A DNA stretch of 64,000 nt from Corbicula japonica (taxonomy: Eukaryota; Mollusca; Bivalvia; Venerida; Cyrenidae): assembly GCA_038501625.1 (NCBI GenBank), contig JAZAYU010000112.1, positions 1,911,084 to 1,975,083 on the forward strand. The letters are read 5' to 3'. This document shows positions 49,401 to 61,800 of this stretch, piece by piece; positions within the stretch are counted from its first letter, which is position 1, and every line of letters begins with the position of its first letter. A model generated the notes under the pieces. That model was not told where the DNA came from. It saw only the letters and a program-made list of their open reading frames with translations, and ran no database searches. The position numbers and the translations under genes are program-made.

Positions 49401-52400
49401 GAACCCCTGGAATGAATATCATTACACTTAGGTGAAATGATCAGTTCATGAACCTGATGTGCAGAACCCATGTTCCAACCTGGCTGGCTTAAGGTCAAGG
49501 ATGCCTCTGGTGTTTGAGCAGGCCAATACTCTGAATTTATCTGAACACGACATACCCTTGCACTTGAATTGGCTTCCACCTGCCTGCCCGCTGCCCAGAG
49601 CTATTGTTTAATTTGCTCTTAACCATCCATAACCTTTCCCACATTCACATCTGCGGCAGGGGATATTGCTGTTTGTTGTTTATTGCTATTAATTTTTAAA
49701 GGGGAGCACTATTGAATATTTCATTCATTGTTAGGTAAACAGATGTGAACATTATTTCTGTATACTCTGACAAAGCAGTATTGCGGGGGTATTAATCACC
49801 TTCAGTGATAGCTCTTGTTAATTGTTGCAAAGTCAGCTGTGTATTTGTTAATTTTCTTGATTTTTTTTCTACCTTTCATTTCATGAATCCAAGAATCTGG
49901 TGAGCAATAGGGCCTTTGGCCCTTTTGTTTAAAGTGTACACGCATAAATAACAATTCAATCCTTATATTTACACATATAAATACCCTCATTAATACCGTT
50001 ATTATGAGAAACATTTGTGATATTAGGGCTTTTCTGATGGCTTTTGGAACAGCCACGTTGACAACAATGTGAATGACAGCATGCTTTTTCGCAGCAACTC
50101 GTGGCAAAAACGTGCATGCTCGGCAACATCAAATGTCAAAACATTGTGCAGTGTCCTATAAATTGTGAAGGGTTCTACTGTAGCCATGCCGTTTTAAGTA
50201 ATACGTCACACTGTTTACCATTAGAAATTATGATTTGTAAGATGAGGACGATATTGAAGTGTAAATATTTGTTATATGACTTAAAACAATCTTTGTTTAC
50301 TTTAGCTCAGCAATGACAAAATATCTATCTACATGAAGGACGGCATCTTGTTGCTACACGTTCTCATCAACAGCACAGACAATGTCAAGGTCATAGGAAA
50401 CATCAGCTCTGGTGACTGGTTCCTCATATCTGCCAAGTTTGATCAGCTTAAATACAGAGCTTCCAGTAAGTGTGTTTATTTTTATGGCTCTAAATAACAT
50501 AGACAATGTCAAGGTCATCAGAAACATGGGGACTGGTTCCTTATATCTGCCAAGTTTTATGAACTTAGATACAGGGCATCCAGTAAGTATGATTTATTGT
50601 TATGTCTCATAACAGCACAAAAAATGTCAAGGTCATTGGGAACATCAGCTCTGGGGACTGGTTTTTCATATCTACCAAGTTTGATCAACTCAGATACAGG
50701 GCATCCAGTAAGTATGTTTTATTTTTGTGTCTCTTAACAGCATAGACAACGTCAAGGTCATTGGGAACATCAGCTCTGGTGACTGGTTTTTCATATCTAC
50801 CAAGTTTGATCAGCTTAAATACAGAGCTTCCAGTAAGTGTGTTGTGATTATTTTGATTATGCCTCACAAAGTCTTTACGAGGCATATGGAGTTGCACTCG
50901 GCCGGCCGTCCGTACCTACATCCCCAAATCTTATGGCATCAACTCCTAAACTACCAGGTGGATTTATTTCAAACTTGCACAGATAACCAAGCAGGATGTT
51001 AAAATGATTGTAAAGAAAGGATTTTTTCCTGCAACAATTTTTACCAGAGTTATGGCTCTTTGTTATTACAAATTTTGTTGCAGCAGTCTGGGTGTCAGTT
51101 TTCTAGGACACATTCTAGTTTTAATAATGTAACAGTTTTTGCTGTTCTGTGCCATCTGATCAGGATCTGCACAGGTCGCATTTTGGTCACAAATAACTTT
51201 ATGAATCAAAATGATCAGATGGCAGGGATGTGCCAACTGATCTGGATCTAAACTGTACGCCCTCACAATAGAGGTGTGTCTATGGAGAAAGGGTTAATAA
51301 TGATGTTAATTTTGCCATAAAATGCATTATAAGTGATGTTGTCTAATTAACTCAATGACCTCATGGATGTGTCAGCTTTTCTGGATCTTCACTGTTCAAC
51401 CATTAGATAATGACCATATCCCATAGAGAAAAGTGTTTTCTTGCATACCAGATCAGGTCATCCGGTGTTTTCACCCGTGTAGGAAATTCCGATCCTACAC
51501 CCCCTCATGTAGAATGAGTCACGTGAGTGACGTCATTTATTCAAGTTATTGACGTCATTTATACAAAAAGGTTTGCGTTAATGTCAATATTTCAGCATAA
51601 GGAAAAAAAAGTTTGTATAGATCCCTAGATCTACATACATAGAAATGTTATAAATTATAAAAGGTATGCAAGAAAAAGTATCTTGCATGAGACTTTCGGT
51701 AAAGATAGAAAAATCTGTCACCTCGGGTGAACTGTTTTGGCGGGAACTCGGCAGAGCCTCGTTCCCGCAAAACAGTTAACCCTCGGTGACAGATTTTTCC
51801 ATCTTCACCTCACACTCATACATGATACTTATATTAAACCAAGCTAATAATTATTTCAATATTGGATAACCAGCTTAAAGTATTGCCCACCAGGTTCGGT
51901 GATGCTGATACCATTAGTTAATGAAGCGAGCTTGTATTTTTCAGTTATGGATACCCAGCATGAAGTATTGGCTAGCATGTCCGGTGATGTTGGTAAAGTA
52001 CTAGATGTTCAAACCCCTCTTTACATGGGCCAGTTACATCAGCATCCAGCTACCAACATATGGAGGAATAAAACTCAACTCAAACAACATTCAAGGTTCA
52101 GCTTCATTTATTCATTTTCTGTAAACATTTACTATTCTTAGAATTTATTTCAGAGTTCAGAAGTAAAGCAATAGAAAATTTATTCCTAGATTCTCATCCC
52201 CACCTGCCCCTCAAAAATGACTCCACCCGAATGTTTTTATGCCCCCGAAGGGAGGCATATAGTAATCGCTATGTCCGTCCGTCCGTCCATCCGTCCGTCT
52301 TTCCGTCCGTCCGAAATAATCTTGTCCTCACTTCTCCTCAGAAACCGCTTGAGGGATTTCTTTGAAACTTCACAGGAATGTTTGTCACCAAGCCTAGTTG

Positions 52401-52609
52401 TGCATATCATCAGGAATTTCTGCTCGGATTATTTTTGGCTGAGTTATGGCCCTTTTAAGCAAAATCTTGTCCTCGCTTCTTCTCCCAAACCGCTTGAGGG
52501 ATTTCATTGAAACTTCACAGGAATGTTTGTCACCAAGTGTAGATGTGCATATCCGAAGGAATTTCTGATCGGATTATTTTTGGCGGAGTTATGGACCTTT
52601 TTACCTAAT

Positions 52610-52640
<31 letters not shown>

Positions 52641-52766
52641 ATAAACTGAAACCGCTTGAGGGATTTCATTGAAACTTCACAGGAGTGTTTGTCACCAAGA
52701 CTTATTGTGCATATCCAAAGGAATTTCTGATTGGATTATTTTTGGCTGAGTTATGGGCCTTTTTAC

Positions 52767-52807
<41 letters not shown>

Positions 52808-55800
52808 GGTAAATTTTGTTAACGCAATAGAGGTTACATTTTTTGTCCGATTGTCATGAAATTTGGTCAGGATGTTTGTCCCAATGATTTCTCGGACGAG
52901 TTCCAATATGGGTCATCAGGGTCCAAAAACTAGGTCACTGTTACTAAGAATAGAATTTTCTTGTTAACACTCTAGTGGTCACATTTTTGTTCTGATTGTC
53001 ATGAAACTTGGTCAGGATGTTTGTCCCAATGACTTGTCAGAAGAATTCGAATACGGGTCATCTGGGTCCAAAAACTAGGTCACTGTTACTTAAAATAGAA
53101 TTTTCTTGTTAACACTCTAGCGGGCACATTTTTGCTCCGATTGTCATGAAACTTGGTCAGGATGTTTGTCCCAATGAATTCTCGGACGAGTTCGAATAAG
53201 GGTCATCTGGGTCCAAAAACTAGGTCACTGTTACTATAAATAGAATTTCTTGTTAACACTCTAGCAGTCACATTTTTGCTCCAATTATCATGAAACTTGG
53301 TCAGGATATTTGTCCCAATTATTTCTAGGCTGAGTTTGAATATGGGTCATCTGGGCCCAAAAACTAGGTCACTGTTACTATAAATAGAATTTTCTTGTTA
53401 ACACTCTAGCAGTCACATTTTTGCTCCAGTTATCATGAAACTTGGTCAGGATGTTTGTCCCAATGATTTCTAGAATGAGTTTGAATATGGATCATCTGGG
53501 TCCAAAAACTAGGTCACTGTAACTAAAAATAGAATTTTCTTGTTAACACTCTAGAGGTCACATTTTTGCTCCGATTGTCATGAAACTTGGTCAGGATGTT
53601 TGTCCCAATGATTTCTCAGACGAGTTCGAATATAGGTCATCTGGGTCCAAAAACTAGGTCACTGTTTCTAAAAATAGAATTTTCTTGTTTACACTATAGT
53701 GGTCACACTTTACTCTGATTATCAGATTGTAAAGAAACTTGGTCAGGACATATGTCCCAGTTATTAATTGGACGAGTTTGAATATGGGTCACCTGGGGTC
53801 AAAAACTAGGTCACTGTTACTATAAATAGAAAAATCTTGTCCAGGCTGTAAATTTGTTATTTCTCATTGGATTTTAAAATAACTTGGCTCAAATGTTTAC
53901 CATGACAAGGTGTACTTTCGCGTACAGTACCCATGCCTGTTGGTCCAAGGTCAAGATCACCTTTACAAAAAATAACATTTTCTTGTCTGGGCTGTTAATT
54001 CCTAATGAATGAAGTGATTTCAGAATAACTTTACATAAATGTTCACCATGACAAAGGTATGTGTTGCTTACAATACCCATGCCGGTAGGTCAAAGGTCAA
54101 GGTCACTGTTACGAAAAATAGCATTTTCTTTTCCAAGCTGTAGATTTGTTGTTTCTTATTGGATTTTAAAATAACTTGGTGTAAATGTTCACCATATGGG
54201 TCTTGGGGTCTTGTACAACACAACTTTGTTGTACTCAGGTGAGTGATAAAGGGCCATCATGGCCCTCTGGTTCATATTACCCACATCGCATGTAGTAAGG
54301 TTCATAACTCTAATAATCATTTTCCAGGATAATTTCCCCAATAATCTTCGAATTTTAAAAAAAAAATGTAATATTTAACTTTATTTAACTATATATTTAC
54401 TACAGACTTAAAACATATGATCCTTTCATCTTTCACATTATATGCATGCAGTATGCTTTGTCTTCCACAAGCATATTTTTCATTACATATGTTTATTTAT
54501 TACATATGTATACCTATTCGATTTCAAAGCTGCATTTCGGGGGCATATGTCAATTTCAAGTGACAGCTCTTGTTTATTTAAAAAAAATGTGTTTATCAAA
54601 AATTTACATTACGAGTATGAAGAATCTGTAGAGTATGAAAACGCAGTATGAAACATTTAAGTGCAAATAGGCAATTCATACTCTGCTAGACACTGATTTA
54701 TCTTTGCACTATACAAGCATCGTTAGAAAATCTAAGAATGATAAATAAAAATAATAATAAAACCCACCCACCCAGCCCATTTTTTTTGCCAAAATTTTGA
54801 TGAGAATCTAGGAATTAATCAAAATGCTGTTTTCACTGTATGTGAATATGAATGACACATTGGATCAGGTATGCAAATAGTTTAATATTTGCACACTTTA
54901 ATTTTTTTTATGTAACTCCACAACACTTAACATATTATTGCATGTGCAAAAAAAATTAAGATCAATGTTATTTGATCTGGATCTACACTGGTTGCTTCTT
55001 GGTTAGAAATAACATAATGAATCTAAACTAAACAGTGTAGATAGATCCTGATTAGAAGTACAATGTTTATGGAAAATTTATAAATATTAAAATTGCTGTT
55101 TTTACTGTAATATAAATATTGTTTCTGAATAAGAGCCTGGCTGCAAGATTATCAAACTGAGTTTGGAAACCAGTCTCAAATCTCAAGCATCTGATTGGCT
55201 AAAATGGCGACTGGTCGCCATTTCAGCCAATCAGATGCTTGAGATTTGAGACTGGTTTCCAAACTCAGTTTTATAACCTCGGGCACTGGCTGCAAGATTA
55301 TCAAACTGAGAATGGAAACCAGTCTCAAATCTTTAGCTTTTCTTTGGTCAGTTCAGAGACTGTGCTGCTGATTGGTAGCTCATAACTGTTTATCCCTTTC
55401 GTCCATATATAAGCATTTTTACGCATGTGCAACCAGTGTATATTCAGATCAGACAGCACATCCGTGCCATCTGATCAGAATCTGCACTGGTCGCATTTTG
55501 GTCAGAAATAGCCAGTAACCGAAAGAATCAAAAAGCAAACAATTTAGATCCTGATCAGACGGAACAAGTGTGCCGGCTAATCTGGATCTAAACTGTTTGC
55601 CCATGTAATAAAGGTGTATCCACGGAGGAAAGGGTTATACAATCATTTTGTCAAAGTTGGAGTTAGTATTGCTAAATTTAAGTTGATTTATTTATTTCAG
55701 TTTCACAGGTTGTGTGCAGAACCTTACAATCAACAACCTGACTGTGGATTTCCAGGCAGCATCACAGTCTATTTTTGGAAATGACCCTGGCCTTCCTGTC

Positions 55801-58800
55801 CCAGGATGCACTAGGGAGGGCACCTGCTCATTGTTGCCATGCCAACATGGAGGAACTTGTCAGACAGGATGGGGAACATTTACATGCCAATGTCCAGTCA
55901 CTTTCCAGGGAGATACCTGTGAATCAGGTAGACAACTAGTTATAAACCCCATGGTTAGGCAAGATTTCCAAAAAGGGGGATCATTTTGGACAGTCTTAAA
56001 CCTTTCCTTCATGTTTATTCCATTTTTGTGTGGGCGAATAGTGTAGATCCAGATCAGCTGGCACATCTGTACTGTCTGAACAGGATCTAAACTGTTTGCT
56101 TTTTTATTTGTTCGGTAACTGGCTATTTCTGACCAAAATGTGACCAGAGCAGATTCTGATCAGATGACACAAATGTGCAGGCTGATCTGGATCTACACTG
56201 GTTGCAAATGGGTAAAAATGCATATATGTAGAGGAAAGGGTTAAGGTTGTTACATGATAATTTCCAACTTTTTGCCAAAATCCACCATGAAATTGAATAC
56301 TGTACCGCAAAAGGGGGGTTTTACCTCTGAACTCATGGACCCATAATAATTATGTGCTTATGTTTATTATAATAAAAAAATAATAATAATAAGTCCAATC
56401 TTCCCTGTGGTCGTCTATTATTTACATTTACAATTATGTACAAAATAAAGCATTGTATCACAAAAGAGAAACAAACAAATTTGTTTATATCCAGAACATA
56501 TATCTAGATTGCTAGTCCCACACTCTAAACTGAACTGAATGTCCATGAAATAGCTTTCTATAGTGATATTTGTTCTTTCCTCCATATATACACATTCTTA
56601 CACATGTGCGACCAGTGTAGGTCCAGATCAGCAGGCAAACCCATGCCATCTGATCAGGATCTGCACTGGTATCATTTTGGTCAGAAATAACTAAATGAAT
56701 CAAAAAGCGAACAGTTTAGATCCTGATCAGATAGCACAGATGGTACGGATGTGTTTGATGTGTGATAAAACACCCATATATATGGAGAAAAGTGTTAACT
56801 TTGTTTGTGTTTCTATGATTCAGCACAGTCAGTGACGTTGAGTGATGGGGCCTATATGGAGATACTTGTGAATACCAATCTGTTTTCGTTTGGTGATACT
56901 GGATCCTTCCAGTTCCGCACCCGAGATGAGACTGTGTCACTGATGTTTATACAGTTCTCCACCATAGGGGCACCAAATACCAGTCTGGAAGTCAGTCTGT
57001 TCCAAACCAGACTTCATGTCACCATGGATGATGGAAATAGTAGGTACTTTGAAATGTTAACAAAATAGAATAATAGAATACTGCTTTTGAAATGATCAGT
57101 ACCAAAATGTTTCTGCTAATGTGGGTTTACGGTAAATCCAGGTTCATATGTGTATGAATTTCTCACTTTTCTCAATCTGGCTCTTTCGTAAAAGATTGAG
57201 GTTGGTCCCAAAATAACAAATGTATTTGATATTCATGTCTTTTAATGAATTTTATAATTATACATTTGTAGTGAATATTAAGATATTCATATTTCTTACT
57301 TCACCAATTTGGCTACAACCTAAATACTGCTAGTATAGCCTAGAGGCTAGATCACTGGAAGATATAAACTGAGTTCTTGTGTTTCAGCATTGCTCAAGAA
57401 ATTCAATGAATCTGTGTCAGATGGAGCTTGGCATACTGTTTCCTGGCTGAGGAATTACACCTCCATTACTGTACATCTGGACTCCGGCTTCATGATCATC
57501 ATGACAGAGCTGTTGGACCCAGTCATGTATGACCCAATAGTCACTGTGTTCTTTGGTGGGAAACCTTACCAACCAGGTACAGCATCACAATCTCATCAGT
57601 TTGATTTTTTGTTGCAAAACTGGGTTAAAAGTTATAAAGCTGAGATTGGAAACCAGTCTCAAATCTCAAGTATCTGATTGGCTGAAATGGCGACCAGTCG
57701 CCATTTCAGCCAATCAGATGCTTGAGATTTGAGACTGGTTTCCATGCTCAGTTTTATAACCTTGGGCACTGGTCTATCTTCTTCGTTATTCTATATGAGT
57801 CAGACCAGGGCCCAAGATCATAAAACTTAGATAAGAGACCAGTCTCAAATCTCAAGCATCTGATTGGCTGAAATGGTGACTGGTCTGATTGGCTGAAATG
57901 GTGACTGGTCTGATTGGCTGAAATGGTGACTGGTTGCTATTTCAGCCAATCAGATGCTTGAGATTTGAGACTGGTCTCCAAACTCAGTTTTATGATCTTG
58001 GGCCTAGGTCAATTTTCTTCATTATTTTTTATTTTGTGAGTAAGACTGGTTTTGAGCTTTAACCTCATTTTATGTTCGAATTGATGAGAAATTTCTTATT
58101 TTTACAGTGTTCATGATATGATCATTAATTTATAGAAATATTTATTGTTTCAATGTGCACATGCATAAAATTTGTATGTTTTTGCACCTTCAATACCAAG
58201 AAATGCTATTTTTTTATTGCTGTGATGAGTGGAATATCTTTACATTTTAGGCAACACTGCATACATGATTGGTTCCATGAAAGGTTGTATCAGAAATATC
58301 ACACTGGATGGTTACACACTACCTTATCTTGATGACACTGTCAGTAGGGGACTTGTGCTGCACAGGAAGGATGTACAAACAGGTTGTCATGGAGATGACG
58401 TGTGTAGAACCTCTCCATGTCCAGGATACAGCAAATGTGAGGATGTCTGGAACGCCAGAAATTGTACCTGTCTTGAGGGCTGGGAAGGGAATAACTGCAA
58501 TGTTAGCATCGATGACTGTCTTAACAATTCATGTGTACACGGTGCGTGTAAAGATGGCCATCAAAATTACACGTGTATTTGTGAGACTGGCTATACAGGG
58601 CAGTCATGTGACATAGTGATAGATGCATGTGACACACGACCGTGCCACGACAATGGCACTGTTAACTGTACCCTTGTATTCCCAGCACAGTTTCGATGTC
58701 TATGTAAGTCTGGGTGGACTGGACTTGATTGTTTTCAAGAAATCAATGAATGTAAAAGTAGTCCATGCTTGAATGATGGATTGTGTAGGGATATGGTGGA

Positions 58801-61800
58801 TGGATTTAGTTGTGAATGCAGAAGGGACTATTTTGGTGAAAGGTGCGAGGAAAAGGAAATCTGCTCATCAGTGCCATGTTTTAATGGTGGTACATGCACA
58901 GCAGAAAAGAACAACACTGATTTTTCTTGTAAATGTTTGCAGCGCTACTCAGGAAAACAATGTCAAACTTATGATTTTTGTTATGAAAATTTCTGCCGCA
59001 ACAACGCAACTTGCATTTCAAATTCTCAGGGATATATTTGTGAATGTCCCCCAGTGAATTATGGGGTATATTGTCAATATGTAGATTATTGTTCTAGTTT
59101 GCCGTGTTTGAATAATGGTACATGTTATAGTGACCGTGACAAGTTTAGATGCTCCTGTAATGATTTATATTCAGGAGTTCAGTGCGAAATTCCTGTGGAC
59201 AGGTGTGAACAAAAATTGTGTAAAAATGGTGCTACATGTGTGTTTAAACCAACCAATCAAACTTCAGATTATGTTTGCTATTGTGTAGAAGGGTTCACAG
59301 GTTTAAATTGTGAGACTGATATCAATGAGTGCCAGTCTAATCCGTGTCAGAATGGAGCTCTTTGTAAAGAAAGCAGCCAGCAGCCATGGAATTTTTTCCC
59401 AGGATTCCATTGTGTGTGCAAAGATGGCTTCTATGGAGCAGTCTGTGAACATGAAAGAAATGAATGTGAAAGTTCACCTTGTGCAAACAATGGAACATGT
59501 TCTGATCTCATTAATAAGTATGAATGTGTATGTGCCATAGGTTTCTCGGGTACCCACTGCGAGCATGATACTCGGGGCTGTTCATCGGCTCCATGTGAAA
59601 ATGGTGCTCGTTGTGTAGAGAATGGTGATAATATTTACAACTGCGTCTGTGATAAAGGTTATTACGGTGATCTCTGCCAATATAATATTGATAATTGTTT
59701 AAACAATATGTGTGAAAATAATTCCACATGCATATCAAATGTAGATAATTATACATGCGTTTGTCTTCCTGGTTTTGGTAGTCAGTTTTGTGAACAAATG
59801 GTGGACGCATGTTTTAGTCAGCCATGTTTGAACCAGGGTCAATGCATTTTTCAAGGACATTGTGACTGTGAAGAAGTCATCGATTTATGCGGCTGGTATA
59901 ATGACACGTGTCAAGTGGAGCTGTGTAGTCAGTGGGAGAATTGTACACATCTCCCTGTGCCATATATGTGTAATTGTTCTAACACAGGCTATGAGGAAAG
60001 TAATTGTGGCATAGATGTTGATGAATGCAAGACATTCAGTAACAACACTTGTGAAAATGGCGGCATATGTGTTAACACAGTTGGTAGTTACAGATGCGAC
60101 TGTCGTCTGACAGGTTACACAGGGAACAGGTGTGAGGTCGACATAGATGAGTGTTCAACTTATAATCCTTGTTTCAACGGAGGTTTGTATAAATTAGTAG
60201 TTGAGATTTCAATGGCTTGGAAAAATACTGTACCCAAGGTCATAAAAACAAATCAGGAGACCAGTCTCAATCTCAAGCATCTGATTGGCTGAAATGGCAG
60301 CTGGTCTCCATTTCAGTCAATCAAATGCTGGAGATTTGAGACTGGTCTCTAATTTTATTTTTATAATATTTGGCTTATAATATTTATAAAATTTTACTAA
60401 TATAGAATTTCGAAGGATACAGTCTCTTAGCATCAAGCCCTAGATGTATAATTATTTAACAACCCTTTCCTCCATAGACACACCTTTATTGCGTGAGCGA
60501 ACAGTGTAGATCAAGATCAGCCAGCACATCCGTGCCGTCTGATCAGGATCTGCATTGTTCGCTTTTTGATTCTATAGGTTATTTCTGACCAAAATGTGAC
60601 CAGTGCAGATCCTGATCAGACGGCACAGATCTACACTGGTCGCACATGCGTAAAAATGCTTATATATGGAGGAAAGGGTTAATGTTTTGTAAGATAATGT
60701 ATTAATTAATAACATTACCTTTACTCCTGTATGCAACCATAATAGATCCTAATCAGCCTGCACATCTATGCAGATCTGCTTTGCACTTACATTAAGTCTG
60801 ATCTGGATCTACACTGTTTTAGATTCATTATATTATATCTGACCAAGAAGCAAACAGTGTAGAACCTAATCAGACTGCAAATATGTGCAGTAGTTGCAAG
60901 TAAAATATAAGTCATGTCCCATGGAGTAAAGCATTAAACAGTAATATGAAAATAAGCAGACTGAGTATATTAGGTCAACAAAAAATTTAGAAGTTGCCCT
61001 ACATTTGTAGCCCATCAGAAGCTTTGAAAATTCAAATTCATCTGCGATTTATTTCAATAGAACTTTCTATTTTCTATGTATTAGTTAGAGTCCAAATAGA
61101 GAAATCTTCATGAAATAGACACGGCAAAGGAGGGAGCGGTAGCGACCGACTGGGCGTGTCTATTTCATGTAGATTTCTCTATTTGGACTCTTAACTGACT
61201 TAGTGTTTACGCTAGTTTTCCCCAAAGTTTGTTCTATAACAATAATTTCTATAGACTGTTTCTACACGAAATAGAAAGGAGATTTTTTTTTAAATAAAGC
61301 ATTATGATTGGTTGAAAAACTAGGGTTACACTAATTTAGAATAAACCAAATAGATCGATCTATTTTCAACTGCGCATGCACATGGCTACAAATGTAGGGC
61401 AACTTCCAAGTCCGATACAGTCTATTAAGACGTTTCTATAGCTCATTTCGGCTCCTATTTTCTATAGAAATGTCTAAATAGACTCTATCCTTTACGAAGA
61501 AAAAATTAGAAATGGAATTTATTAAAAAATTTTAACCAACAAATACATTGAATTCCATGACAGTTCATAATTGGTCTACATACTTGTTTGAGATACTTTT
61601 ATTCATATTTATAATGCATGGTTGTTATTATCTAGAGAAGGAAATAAACTTTATATAACAGGTGTGTGTGAAAATCTTCCTGGATCTTTTGAGTGTGCTT
61701 GTCTGGCTGGCTGGACAGGATCTACCTGTGGAGAGTTGGTGAACCACTGTGTTGGACAACCATGTCAGTATGGTGGTCGATGTGTGAACACGGTGTCCGA

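Larger units (their letters stand above)
46156..49931 (+). repeat. pearl-like element carrying several nested repeats
   Basis: Starts AGCTCACCAGAGCCGAAGGC (hairpin with GGCTCTGAGTGAGCT). Its likely end is GTGAGCAATAGGGCCTTTGG. Nested inside are two family A copies and two other pearl-like elements (47295-48405 and 48773-49818). The stretch at 46360-46710 recurs at 48990-49345. Confidence 0.65.

Noticed and set aside
50412..50612. Frames across the exon 14 repeats as an extended exon
   Set aside because: In the true exon 14 frame, reading past the donor meets TAA within about 30 bases; the long frames are out of phase.
52217..52510. 97-codon frame with [10 protein letters not shown]
   Set aside because: It is the (TCCG)n microsatellite and first unit of a pearl-like element.
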